Shown here piece after piece: positions 1-5,573 of a stretch of 48,054 nucleotides of DNA (its first letter is position 1; every line of letters begins with the position of its first letter). The translations under genes and the position numbers were made by a program. The notes under the pieces were generated by a model. That model ran no database searches. It saw nothing but the letters and a program-made list of their open reading frames with translations, and had not been told where the DNA came from. Origin of the DNA: a virus; IMG/VR virus record IMGVR_UViG_3300035670_000340, positions 1 through 48,054 of that record. One strand, written 5' to 3'.

Positions 1-127
1 GGATCTCGGGCCGATTGCACGGAGATGATCGTGGCGGATTGCCGCCCCAGCGGGCGCGTCTCATCCGTCAAATTATCCAGCACAAAATCACCGCGCTTCG
101 TCGTGACGATCAGCACGGCGTGGTACT
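1..127. repeat. 127-bp terminal direct repeat, left copy
   Basis: Bases 1-127 are identical to 47928-48054. A peptidase gene is intact only when the two ends are joined at this repeat, so the repeat marks a circular contig. The length of 127 is a common assembler k-mer, so it probably reflects assembly overlap and not a physical terminal repeat. Confidence 0.95.
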
Positions 128-449
128 CACCGGATAGCAGAACGCCCGTTGCCAGGAGGGCGTTCGCCGAGCCGATCCCGGCGGCGATCAGTGCGTCGCG
201 CTTGGCGAGCGCGTAGTCCTCACAGTCACCCGTCGAGCCGCCCACTTTCCAGATGTCCTGGCCGGGCGGCTCGGGCTGCGGACGAATGGCGGCGTTGACG
301 CGACGATTGATGGCGTCGATCTCGCTGAGCGCGACTGGCCGTTGGGCTGCCACGGGTTCGCATTGGCGCGGCTGCTCGGCGCACAGGGCATAAAAGCCCG
401 TCGGCGCCAAGGTATACCCGACGATGACCAGCGTCGCCAACAAGCCCAT
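1..449 (-). CDS. Transglutaminase-like cysteine peptidase (BTLCP type), 5' part
   Basis: The reading frame starts at ATG 449 and runs off base 1. Across the circular junction it continues at the right end and stops at 47900, giving about 158 aa. The N-terminus is a hydrophobic signal or anchor (MGLLATLVIVGYTLAPTGF). A GDCEDYALAKR motif carries the likely catalytic Cys, EYHAVLIV the His, and FVLDN the Asp. This triad order is that of bacterial transglutaminase-like cysteine peptidases. The anchor suggests action in the envelope or periplasm. In bacteria the family can cleave surface adhesins such as LapA; a similar role here (remodelling the host surface) is inference. The gene lies in the minus operon between the NADAR gene and the tail spike. 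Confidence 0.8.
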   Translation of the reverse strand, partial: MGLLATLVIVGYTLAPTGFYALCAEQPRQCEPVAAQRPVALSEIDAINRRVNAAIRPQPEPPGQDIWKVGGSTGDCEDYALAKRDALIAAGIGSANALLATGVLLSGEYHAVLIVTTKRGDFVLDNLTDETRPLGRQSATIISVQSARD

Positions 450-458
450 GGCGTCAGC

Positions 459-875
459 TTAACGGAGCTTTTCGCGCGTCGCCATCAGGATCTTGCCCAG
501 ATGGTTGTCCCCCTTTCCGCGGCACACGCCCCAGAACGTGTCGCCCCACGTGTTGCCTTCCACAAGCCCGGCGTCGCCGGTGGCCAGCAACTTCTCGCGC
601 AATTCGGGATGCTGGAACTTCTGAGCGACGAGATCGGCCATAACTTCCAGCTTCGCTGCGTCCCAGTCGGGACGCAGCTTAAGTTTGCGCCCGAGGCGCT
701 TCACGTCACCGGGTTTCTCGACGGCGCGGATCTTGGCGCGCTCGGACACGTCCAGTGTCTTGGCCGCCACATAAGCATGCTCGACCGACGGATACAGATC
801 GCCGTCAAGCACCACGCCAGCCGGCCAGAAGTTGGAGAGAAACCGATGCTCACCGTGAAAAGACGTAATTTCCAT
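459..875 (-). CDS. NADAR family (DUF1768/YbiA-like) N-glycosidase
   Basis: The 138-aa product shows the NADAR signature: an N-terminal FLSNFWPAG, then YPSVEHAYVAAK, GDTFWG and a C-terminal LGKILM. ATG 875 is chosen over the longer frame because GGAG precedes it by 7 bases. NADAR proteins hydrolyse N-glycosidic bonds of ADP-ribose-linked substrates. Some members remove ADP-ribose from guanine in DNA as antitoxins of DarT-like toxins. In a phage, a counter-defence role (reversing nucleic-acid ADP-ribosylation or altering NAD metabolism) is plausible but inferred. It is in the minus operon 10 bases upstream of the peptidase. Confidence 0.88.
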   Translation of the reverse strand: MEITSFHGEHRFLSNFWPAGVVLDGDLYPSVEHAYVAAKTLDVSERAKIRAVEKPGDVKRLGRKLKLRPDWDAAKLEVMADLVAQKFQHPELREKLLATGDAGLVEGNTWGDTFWGVCRGKGDNHLGKILMATREKLR

Positions 876-886
876 TTTCTGTTCTC

Positions 887-1015
887 CTAGGTTAAAAGCC
901 AGAGTACCAGCAGCCAAAACGCCACGGGCGGCCCCAGCCAGATGTAGATGCGCGGTATCTTACCCACGATCGTGACTTTCCTCACGAGTTTCTTGCTGCC
1001 CACCAACGCCGTCAT
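887..1015 (-). CDS. Small single-pass membrane protein (42 aa)
   Basis: The frame encodes 42 aa with a basic N-terminal half and a C-terminal hydrophobic segment (IWLGPPVAFWLLVLWLL). It overlaps the end of the lipoprotein gene by 56 bases in another frame. No good ribosome binding site precedes ATG 1015, so translation may depend on coupling. The function is unknown; size and topology resemble small phage membrane proteins such as holin-like factors, but nothing more can be claimed. Confidence 0.4.
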   Translation of the reverse strand: MTALVGSKKLVRKVTIVGKIPRIYIWLGPPVAFWLLVLWLLT

Positions 1016-1331
1016 TGGCAGACGGGGTGGACGGCGTCTGCGTTGCAGGCGTTTCGGTGACCGGCTGCGAGGGCGCTGACGGCGCTTCGGTTGACGGCGA
1101 GGGCGCTTCGGCCGCCGGGGCGCTTGGCTGTTCGGCAACTGGCGCCGATGGCATGCCGCCCGATGCGGCCGGCTCCGTCGTGCCGCTGGTCGGCGTGCTC
1201 GACTGCCCTCCATCGTCGGCCATGATCAGCGCGGCAATCGGATCGTCGAACACCGGCCACGTGAAGCGCGCGGGCTGGCAGACCGAGCAGCCGGCCAGCG
1301 CCAGGAGCGGCAACGCCGCAAGGGTTTTCAC
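960..1331 (-). CDS. Putative lipoprotein, Pro/Ser/Thr/Ala-rich
   Basis: The 123-aa product starts at a GTG that overlaps the upstream stop as GTGA. It has a lipoprotein signal peptide (MKTLAALPLLALAGC) with lipobox LAGC and Cys15. The rest is low-complexity Pro/Ser/Thr/Ala/Glu sequence typical of a disordered periplasmic linker. It should be lipidated after export. Superinfection exclusion or envelope modification is possible but unsupported. Its neighbours are a 55-aa protein upstream and a 42-aa membrane protein downstream. Confidence 0.7.
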   Translation of the reverse strand: MKTLAALPLLALAGCSVCQPARFTWPVFDDPIAALIMADDGGQSSTPTSGTTEPAASGGMPSAPVAEQPSAPAAEAPSPSTEAPSAPSQPVTETPATQTPSTPSANDGVGGQQETREESHDRG

Positions 1332-1495
1332 GCCCCGGCCTCGACGGGCTCAGTCTCGACCTTGTGCTTCGTGCGCATCGCCCAGAAGCAATGCTTTCCA
1401 AGCCAAACGCGCGGCTCGCGCTCATCGTGATCAATGATGCGAACCGTCTGCGAATTGTCGGCGAGGTTCGTCGTGGTGACCTTGACCAGCTGCAT
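1328..1495 (-). CDS. Small protein of unknown function (55 aa)
   Basis: This is the first gene of the minus operon. ATG 1495 is preceded by GGGAG at suitable spacing. The product begins MQLVKVTTTNLADNSQT and is rich in charged residues with no membrane segment. Its stop overlaps the GTG of the lipoprotein gene, indicating translational coupling. I do not recognise the family. Confidence 0.65.
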   Translation of the reverse strand: MQLVKVTTTNLADNSQTVRIIDHDEREPRVWLGKHCFWAMRTKHKVETEPVEAGA

Positions 1496-1528
1496 TTTCA
1501 GTCTCCCGTAAAAATCGCTCGAAGCGAC

Positions 1529-1557
1529 TTTACACGTATTACATATCGTCATACAGT
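1529..1557 (+). promoter_or_regulatory. Promoter with dyad GTATTAC-N5-GTCATAC
   Basis: TTTACA (1529-1534), a 17-base spacer and TACAGT (1552-1557) precede the gene at 1588. The dyad GTATTAC (1536-1542) N5 GTCATAC (1548-1554) covers the spacer and the first half of the -10. The same arrangement recurs at 36689-36716 and, on the minus strand, at 9776-9804. Confidence 0.6.
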
Positions 1558-1569
1558 CCGACTTGTCAA
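1540..1569 (-). promoter_or_regulatory. Sigma70-like promoter for the minus operon
   Basis: On the minus strand, TTGACA (1569-1564) is followed after 18 bases by TATGTA (1545-1540). Transcription would start near 1533, upstream of the 55-aa gene. It overlaps the plus-strand promoter at 1529-1557, so the two probably interfere or share an operator. Confidence 0.6.
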
Positions 1570-1587
1570 CGCGAATTTGGAGCCGAT

Positions 1588-1845
1588 ATGGCAGAAAAAT
1601 CAGCACCGCGCAAAGTCGCAAAGCCCCGTCGACAACAGGACCGCCCGACGGTGTCGTTCCGTCTCGATCAATCCAAGCTGGGGGCACTGGACAAGAACGC
1701 TCGCCGGTTGCGGTGCACCCGCACCGATCTGATCGAAGCCGTGATCAACCGCTTTCTGGGCGAGCCGTTCACCAACGTCGCCGAATTGGACCGACATCTG
1801 AAGGGAGAGAAACCCGATGACCGACAACTCAACATCTTCGGTTGA
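1588..1845 (+). CDS. Ribbon-helix-helix-like regulator with QLNIF C-terminus
   Basis: The 85-aa protein has a basic N-terminal tail, then RPTVSFRLDQSKLGALDK and TRTDLIEAVINRFL, a beta-helix-helix layout of small RHH DNA-binding proteins. ATG 1588 follows GGAG by 5 bases. It is the first gene of the rightward operon and sits beside the divergent promoters, as expected for an autoregulator. The last residues are RQLNIFG; QLNIF matches the bacterial beta-clamp-binding consensus and is one of the recurring IF tails in this genome. The RHH assignment is by pattern only. Confidence 0.65.
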   Translation: MAEKSAPRKVAKPRRQQDRPTVSFRLDQSKLGALDKNARRLRCTRTDLIEAVINRFLGEPFTNVAELDRHLKGEKPDDRQLNIFG

Positions 1846-2098
1846 CTGGCAACCAATCGAAACCGCGCCGCATGACGGCACTTGGATACTGTTGTGTGGC
1901 GGCAAATGCACCGGGGAAGGCCCAGACCCTTGGCAAGCCGCATGCGTTACTGCCTGTTGGGACGCTGAGAATTACTACGCACGGCGCGAAATGCGGGCGG
2001 GAAGTTGGGTGCGCTCTTACTGGGACGCTTGGCATCTCTGCCTCTATGACGCGCCGACGCACTGGGCGCCGCTGCCGAAAGGACCGGCCGATGTCTGA
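1817..2098 (+). CDS. DUF551-like phage protein
   Basis: The 93-aa product has the pattern WQPIETAPHDGTWILLC near residue 11 and PTHWAPLP near the end, which is characteristic of the DUF551 family common in phages. ATG 1817 lies inside the end of the previous gene (29-base overlap) and is preceded by GGGAG. Several Trp and Cys residues suggest a compact fold. The biochemical role of the family is unknown. Confidence 0.75.
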   Translation: MTDNSTSSVDWQPIETAPHDGTWILLCGGKCTGEGPDPWQAACVTACWDAENYYARREMRAGSWVRSYWDAWHLCLYDAPTHWAPLPKGPADV

Positions 2099-2345
2099 CC
2101 GTTTCGACGAGATCCGGTCGGAAAACCCCGATCTGGCGATCAATCTGTACGCGATGACGCCCGGCGGCGACGTGACCCTGGAAGTCATCGAGTCCGACGT
2201 TAACAACGACGGGCAGTCCATCACGTACACTTGGACGGCGCCGACAGCAGCGGAAGTTATGGCGCTAGCCTTTCCGGCTGACCCGGAGCCCGACGCCGAC
2301 GTCGACGCGCCGCCCGAACCGCAACCGACAAGCATCTTCGACTGA
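2091..2345 (+). CDS. Small acidic protein ending in SIFD
   Basis: The 84-aa protein starts at ATG 2091 and overlaps the previous stop by 8 bases. It is strongly acidic: the C-terminal third is Asp/Glu/Pro-rich (DPEPDADVDAPPEPQP) and looks disordered, ending in TSIFD. An acidic flexible tail followed by a hydrophobic-Phe terminus recalls SSB C-terminal tails. The globular part (residues 1-60) is not recognised. Confidence 0.65.
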   Translation: MSDRFDEIRSENPDLAINLYAMTPGGDVTLEVIESDVNNDGQSITYTWTAPTAAEVMALAFPADPEPDADVDAPPEPQPTSIFD

Positions 2346-2360
2346 TCGGAGACAACCGAC

Positions 2361-2600
2361 ATGAACTCCAGAACCAATACCCTTTTGTTATTCACACTCG
2401 CCGCGAGCGGAGCCATCGCCGGGCTGGCCGGCGGCTATTTGATCGATACGTGGCCCAACCGCGGAGCGCGTATCGAGGCCGAGACGATGACCGGCCATTT
2501 GTACATCGCCGGCACGGGCGCCGATTGCCGCGCCGCCTGGGCTGCGGCTAGAGCCGAGCCTGGCACACGCCGGGTCATCTGCGTTCAGGGAGACGAGTGA
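2361..2600 (+). CDS. Small membrane or secreted protein of unknown function
   Basis: The 79-aa product has an N-terminal hydrophobic segment (residues 8-28, LLLFTLAASGAIAGLAGGYL) that would act as a membrane anchor or uncleaved signal. Two Cys residues in the remaining 50 aa could pair in the periplasm. GGAG lies 11 bases upstream of ATG 2361. The stop TGA overlaps the next ATG. The function is unknown. Confidence 0.6.
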   Translation: MNSRTNTLLLFTLAASGAIAGLAGGYLIDTWPNRGARIEAETMTGHLYIAGTGADCRAAWAAARAEPGTRRVICVQGDE

Positions 2601-2854
2601 TGCCCTACCCCGCTCTGATCTATCGGGCTGACAACGCCCCGCCGCCGCGCCCCAGAAATCGCCGCGCAACCCCGCGCGGGGCGCGCATTCTGGCCCGGAT
2701 CGAAATGCTGGGCGTGACGATGGAAAGCGTCGCCCGCCGATCAGGTTTCTCCTGTAGCGCGATCTATCCTGCTTTGTCGAGCGAACACCCGGACACGTTC
2801 TTGCTGGAATGTGTCGAGCAAGCACTCGATCTGCCGAAATGGAAGGGAGGCTAG
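2600..2854 (+). CDS. XRE/Cro-like helix-turn-helix protein
   Basis: The 84-aa protein has a basic N-terminal tail and then RILARIEMLGVTMESVARR-SGFSCSAIYPAL, which fits a lambda-repressor-type helix-turn-helix (about residues 30-75). It lacks a C-terminal peptidase or dimerisation domain, so it would be Cro-like in size. ATG 2600 overlaps the previous TGA; a GTG three bases earlier is possible. It is a candidate lysis-lysogeny regulator because no longer cI-like gene is visible in the window. Confidence 0.6.
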   Translation: MPYPALIYRADNAPPPRPRNRRATPRGARILARIEMLGVTMESVARRSGFSCSAIYPALSSEHPDTFLLECVEQALDLPKWKGG

Positions 2855-2855
2855 A

Positions 2856-3191
2856 ATGGAAATGAAAAGCAACGTATGGCCCAACGGATGCGACCACACC
2901 GCCCCCGCCGCGCTACGTTATTTGGCGGAAAACAGACGCCCTATTGGCGGAGAGGACATGTTTAACGCTGCGCGCTTACTCCAAATAGCCGACGAATTAG
3001 AGCTAGCCGTAGCGGAAAGCCAAAAACCTCGCGAGCGCTCACGTTCTAGCTCGTCAACTACCGAATTGGTTGAAGCTTTAGAGGTCGTATCATACTACCT
3101 ATCGCGTCAAACAACGGGCCAAGGCATAAAGCGCCTTGTCGACGATGCGCTATCCGCCTACCGCGCGAGCAAGGAGCCTGCTCATGATTGA
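2856..3191 (+). CDS. Unknown protein from a locally AT-rich segment
   Basis: The 111-aa product starts at ATG 2856 behind a strong GGGAGG. It contains two amphipathic helical stretches (MFNAARLLQIADELELAVAE and TTELVEALEVVSYYLSRQ) separated by a Ser-rich linker. Codons are clearly less GC-rich than those of the neighbours (many TTA, TTT and CTA), suggesting recent acquisition. The family is not recognised. Confidence 0.65.
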   Translation: MEMKSNVWPNGCDHTAPAALRYLAENRRPIGGEDMFNAARLLQIADELELAVAESQKPRERSRSSSSTTELVEALEVVSYYLSRQTTGQGIKRLVDDALSAYRASKEPAHD

Positions 3192-3483
3192 CGACCCCTA
3201 CGACTACCTGGCTGGGGCCATCGCCGCGCATTGGGGCGAGCGCTGCCCGGACTACGAGCCCCAGTGCGCCTGCTGCGCGGCTTGGGCGCAGTACGACGCG
3301 CTGAAAGTCGATGGCCTGAACCACGCAATCAAGTTCGTCACGGATAGGCGCGACGATTATCTGGAGGAACACGGTAACTACGACCCTGAAACCGGGTTGA
3401 CAGAATGCGCACCAGCTGGGGAAGAGTACGTCTCTGAACTGGAAGAGATCATGGAGGGGCTGGAAGCCCTGCGCGCCAAATGA
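3184..3483 (+). CDS. Unknown acidic protein with Cys cluster
   Basis: The 99-aa product starts at ATG 3184 with AGGAG seven bases upstream and overlaps the previous stop. A CPDYEPQCACCAAW segment (residues 19-32) contains four Cys that could bind zinc. The rest is acidic and helical (EEYVSELEEIMEGLEAL). The stop overlaps the next start as ATGA. The function is unknown. Confidence 0.6.
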   Translation: MIDDPYDYLAGAIAAHWGERCPDYEPQCACCAAWAQYDALKVDGLNHAIKFVTDRRDDYLEEHGNYDPETGLTECAPAGEEYVSELEEIMEGLEALRAK

Positions 3484-3815
3484 CCCCGCGCGAACTGTCT
3501 GTCGTCATCCTGAAGCAAGTCGCCGCCAAGCACGGCACCACGCTGGCGGATCTGCACAAGGGCGCCAGATGGCCCGAGCTATGCCAAGCGCGGTGGGAAG
3601 CATTCTACCGGCTACGCACTGAACGCCGCATGACGCTGAAGCAGATCGGCGAGCTGCTGGGGTACGATCATGCCACGGTGCACTATGGCGTCTCTCGGCA
3701 CGCCGAACTCGCCGGCATCGCAGCGCTGAAAGACCGGGCCGACTACACGGTCCAGAAGCGCGCCAAGGCCCGCCAACGTTATCACGAGCGCGCCGCGGCG
3801 GAACGGGCTGGCTAG
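3480..3815 (+). CDS. DnaA domain IV-like DNA-binding protein
   Basis: The 111-aa protein resembles only the C-terminal DNA-binding domain of DnaA. Residues 50-74 read RMTLKQIGELLGYDHATVHYGVSRH, matching the DnaA signature in which the D-H-[AST]-T-V-x-[YH] segment contacts the DnaA box. No ATPase domain is present. In phages such stand-alone domains may bind origin-like boxes or regulate host DnaA; here the primase-helicase and an iteron cluster lie about 4 kb downstream. The start overlaps the previous stop (ATGA). Confidence 0.75.
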   Translation: MTPRELSVVILKQVAAKHGTTLADLHKGARWPELCQARWEAFYRLRTERRMTLKQIGELLGYDHATVHYGVSRHAELAGIAALKDRADYTVQKRAKARQRYHERAAAERAG

Positions 3816-3840
3816 ATCGTCGCATTTGTGCGATGAAATA

Positions 3841-3866
3841 GAACGGCGGCCGTTAAGCCGCCGTTC
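3841..3866 (+). terminator. Perfect 10-bp hairpin, possible terminator or processing site
   Basis: GAACGGCGGC (3841-3850) and GCCGCCGTTC (3857-3866) form a perfect stem with a 6-base loop. There is no T-run, so it may be a weak terminator or an mRNA stabiliser between the DnaA-like gene and the methyltransferase gene. Confidence 0.45.
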
Positions 3867-3914
3867 CGGTCCAACCGACAAGTGAGACCAAGCAACGCCA
3901 CTGGGAGACTGAGC

Positions 3915-4916
3915 GTGCCTGACATTTCTACCGCATTCGCGGGGTTGACACAACCCCTTGCGGCTACAACACCCCCTTCTATCGACATCCGCGAAGGCGA
4001 CTGCCGCGACGTTCTAAAGACGCTGCCCAGTTCATCGGTCAATTGCATCGTGACGAGCCCGCCTTACTTCGGGCTACGCGACTACGGCGTTGACAGGCAG
4101 ATGGGCTTGGAGCCGTCGCCGGACGAGTTCGCCGCAGCACTGGTCGGCGTTCTGCACGAGGCGCGGCGCGTGCTGAGAGATGACGGAACGCTTTGGCTGA
4201 ACCTTGGCGATAGCTATGCCGGCGGCAACGCGACAGGAAAATGGCGTGAAGGCAGTGCGCGCGCAGATGGCGATGTGCGCGACGATGGGCATAGTCGACG
4301 CAACCGGAACGGCATCGGATCTGTCGATGGCTGCAAGCCCAAAGACCTGATCGGCATCCCATGGCGCGTTGCCTTTGCGCTGCAAGCCGACGGCTGGTAT
4401 TTGCGGCAAGATATCATCTGGCACAAACCGAACCCGATGCCGGAAAGCGTGCGCGACCGATGCACCAAGGCGCACGAGTACATCTTTTTGCTGAGCAAGT
4501 CGGAGCGGTACTACTTCGACAGCGAGGCGATGAAGGAGCCAATTGCAGACCCGAGCCGGGTAGGTGAACGCACACAAGTCAACTACGCCGACGAAAGCAA
4601 GCTGGGTAGAGCGGAAATCGACCGTCATGTTGTGACCAGAAAAGCAACCCGCAACCGCCGCAGCGTCTGGACCGTTGCGACCCGCCCATTCAGCGGCGCC
4701 CACTTCGCTACGTTCCCGCCAGATCTGATCGAGCCGTGCATTCTGGCTGGCTGTCCGAAGGGCGGAACAGTGCTGGACCCGTTCTTCGGCGCCGGCACGA
4801 CGGGGCTGGTTGCGCAACGCCACGGCCGAAATGCCATCGGCATCGAACTGAACCCGGAGTACGTGCGCATCGCGAAGCGTCGTCTGGGTCTGCCGGAAAC
4901 GGACATCTTTTCATGA
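3915..4916 (+). CDS. Beta-class site-specific DNA methyltransferase
   Basis: The 333-aa protein has the N4-C/N6-A methyltransferase motif IV TSPPY (residues 47-51) near the N-terminus and the SAM-binding motif DPFFGAGTTG (288-297) near the C-terminus. This order defines the beta class. The central part is the target-recognition region. GTG 3915 is chosen because GGGAG stands 7 bases upstream; GTG 3882 is an in-frame alternative. No cognate endonuclease is adjacent, so it is an orphan enzyme, likely protecting phage DNA from host restriction. The protein ends in ETDIFS and its stop overlaps the next ATG. Confidence 0.9.
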   Translation: MPDISTAFAGLTQPLAATTPPSIDIREGDCRDVLKTLPSSSVNCIVTSPPYFGLRDYGVDRQMGLEPSPDEFAAALVGVLHEARRVLRDDGTLWLNLGDSYAGGNATGKWREGSARADGDVRDDGHSRRNRNGIGSVDGCKPKDLIGIPWRVAFALQADGWYLRQDIIWHKPNPMPESVRDRCTKAHEYIFLLSKSERYYFDSEAMKEPIADPSRVGERTQVNYADESKLGRAEIDRHVVTRKATRNRRSVWTVATRPFSGAHFATFPPDLIEPCILAGCPKGGTVLDPFFGAGTTGLVAQRHGRNAIGIELNPEYVRIAKRRLGLPETDIFS

Positions 4917-4923
4917 CAATAGC
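4893..4923 (+). repeat. 31-bp direct repeat at gene junction (copy 1)
   Basis: The 31 bases encode the last residues of the methyltransferase (PETDIFS), its stop, and the first codons of the next gene (MTIA). An identical 31-base sequence occurs at 5543-5573, exactly one gene downstream. Confidence 0.9.
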
Positions 4924-5566
4924 TGCTCTCTACGTCGAGACAAACGGCGCGTACTACGGGTTGGCCGGTGTTGACCCGTGGGATGAACACCGCGACGCCC
5001 GTAACTATACGGGCCCACATGCCGTGGTGGCGCACCCGCCATGCCAACGCTGGGGCAAGATGTGGTTCGGGCAACCGCTGACAGTAAAGCTGACTGGCGT
5101 ACGCAAGAAAAAAGGCGACGATGGCGGCTGTTTCGCTGCCGCGCTGGACGCAGTGCGTACATGGGGCGGCGTTCTGGAGCATCCGTGGCAGTCTCACGCG
5201 TGGCCGCATTTCGGGCTCGCCGTGCCGCCGCGATCCGGCGGGTGGGTGCGGGCTGACAACTGTGGTGGCTGGACCTGTTGCGTCGAGCAAGGCCGGTACG
5301 GGCACTACGCCAGAAAGCCAACCATGCTGTACGCGGTAAGGACACACCTGCCAGAACTGGACTGGGGCACCAGCGAGGCAAGGCTGGACCCGGCCGTTGT
5401 CGAGCGCATGGGCCTCAAGCGCGCCCGTCGATTGGGCGAAGTAGGCGCGCGAGGCGGCGGAACAGACAGCACACCCCGCATTCACACGCCACCACAGTTT
5501 CGCGAACTGCTAATCAGCATGGCGCGCTCCGTCGGCGGGCTACCGGAAACGGACATCTTTTCATGA
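4913..5566 (+). CDS. PPC-motif phage protein, possibly C5-methyltransferase-related
   Basis: The 217-aa protein has AHPPCQRWG (about residues 40-48) and GGVLEHPWQS (about 83-92). These recall motif IV (PPC) and motif VI (ENV) of cytosine-C5 methyltransferases, but there is no recognisable SAM-binding FxGxG. It may be a degenerate or divergent relative, or an unrelated conserved phage family. It ends in ETDIFS, as the preceding methyltransferase does. The gene is flanked by 31-bp direct repeats, so it looks like a single-gene cassette. Confidence 0.65.
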   Translation: MTIAALYVETNGAYYGLAGVDPWDEHRDARNYTGPHAVVAHPPCQRWGKMWFGQPLTVKLTGVRKKKGDDGGCFAAALDAVRTWGGVLEHPWQSHAWPHFGLAVPPRSGGWVRADNCGGWTCCVEQGRYGHYARKPTMLYAVRTHLPELDWGTSEARLDPAVVERMGLKRARRLGEVGARGGGTDSTPRIHTPPQFRELLISMARSVGGLPETDIFS

Positions 5567-5573
5567 CAATAGC
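5543..5573 (+). repeat. 31-bp direct repeat at gene junction (copy 2)
   Basis: This is identical to 4893-4923. Here it joins the end of the PPC-motif gene to the start of the primase-helicase gene. The unit length between copies is 650 bases. Confidence 0.9.

Noticed and set aside
1-127. Terminal direct repeat as a true physical phage end (T7-like)
   Set aside because: The length equals a common assembler k-mer, and the sequence lies inside the peptidase gene, not at a packaging region.
887-1213. A 108-aa Arg-rich minus frame
   Set aside because: Its first 66 residues are the shadow of the lipoprotein gene; only the last 42 aa (from 1015) look protein-like.
4893-5573. IF tails explained only by ribosome-binding or start-codon constraints at overlapping genes
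   Set aside because: Only some tails overlap a following start (the IFS forms). IFD, IFG, LFD, LFG and VFE tails are followed by gaps or unrelated sequence and use other codons.
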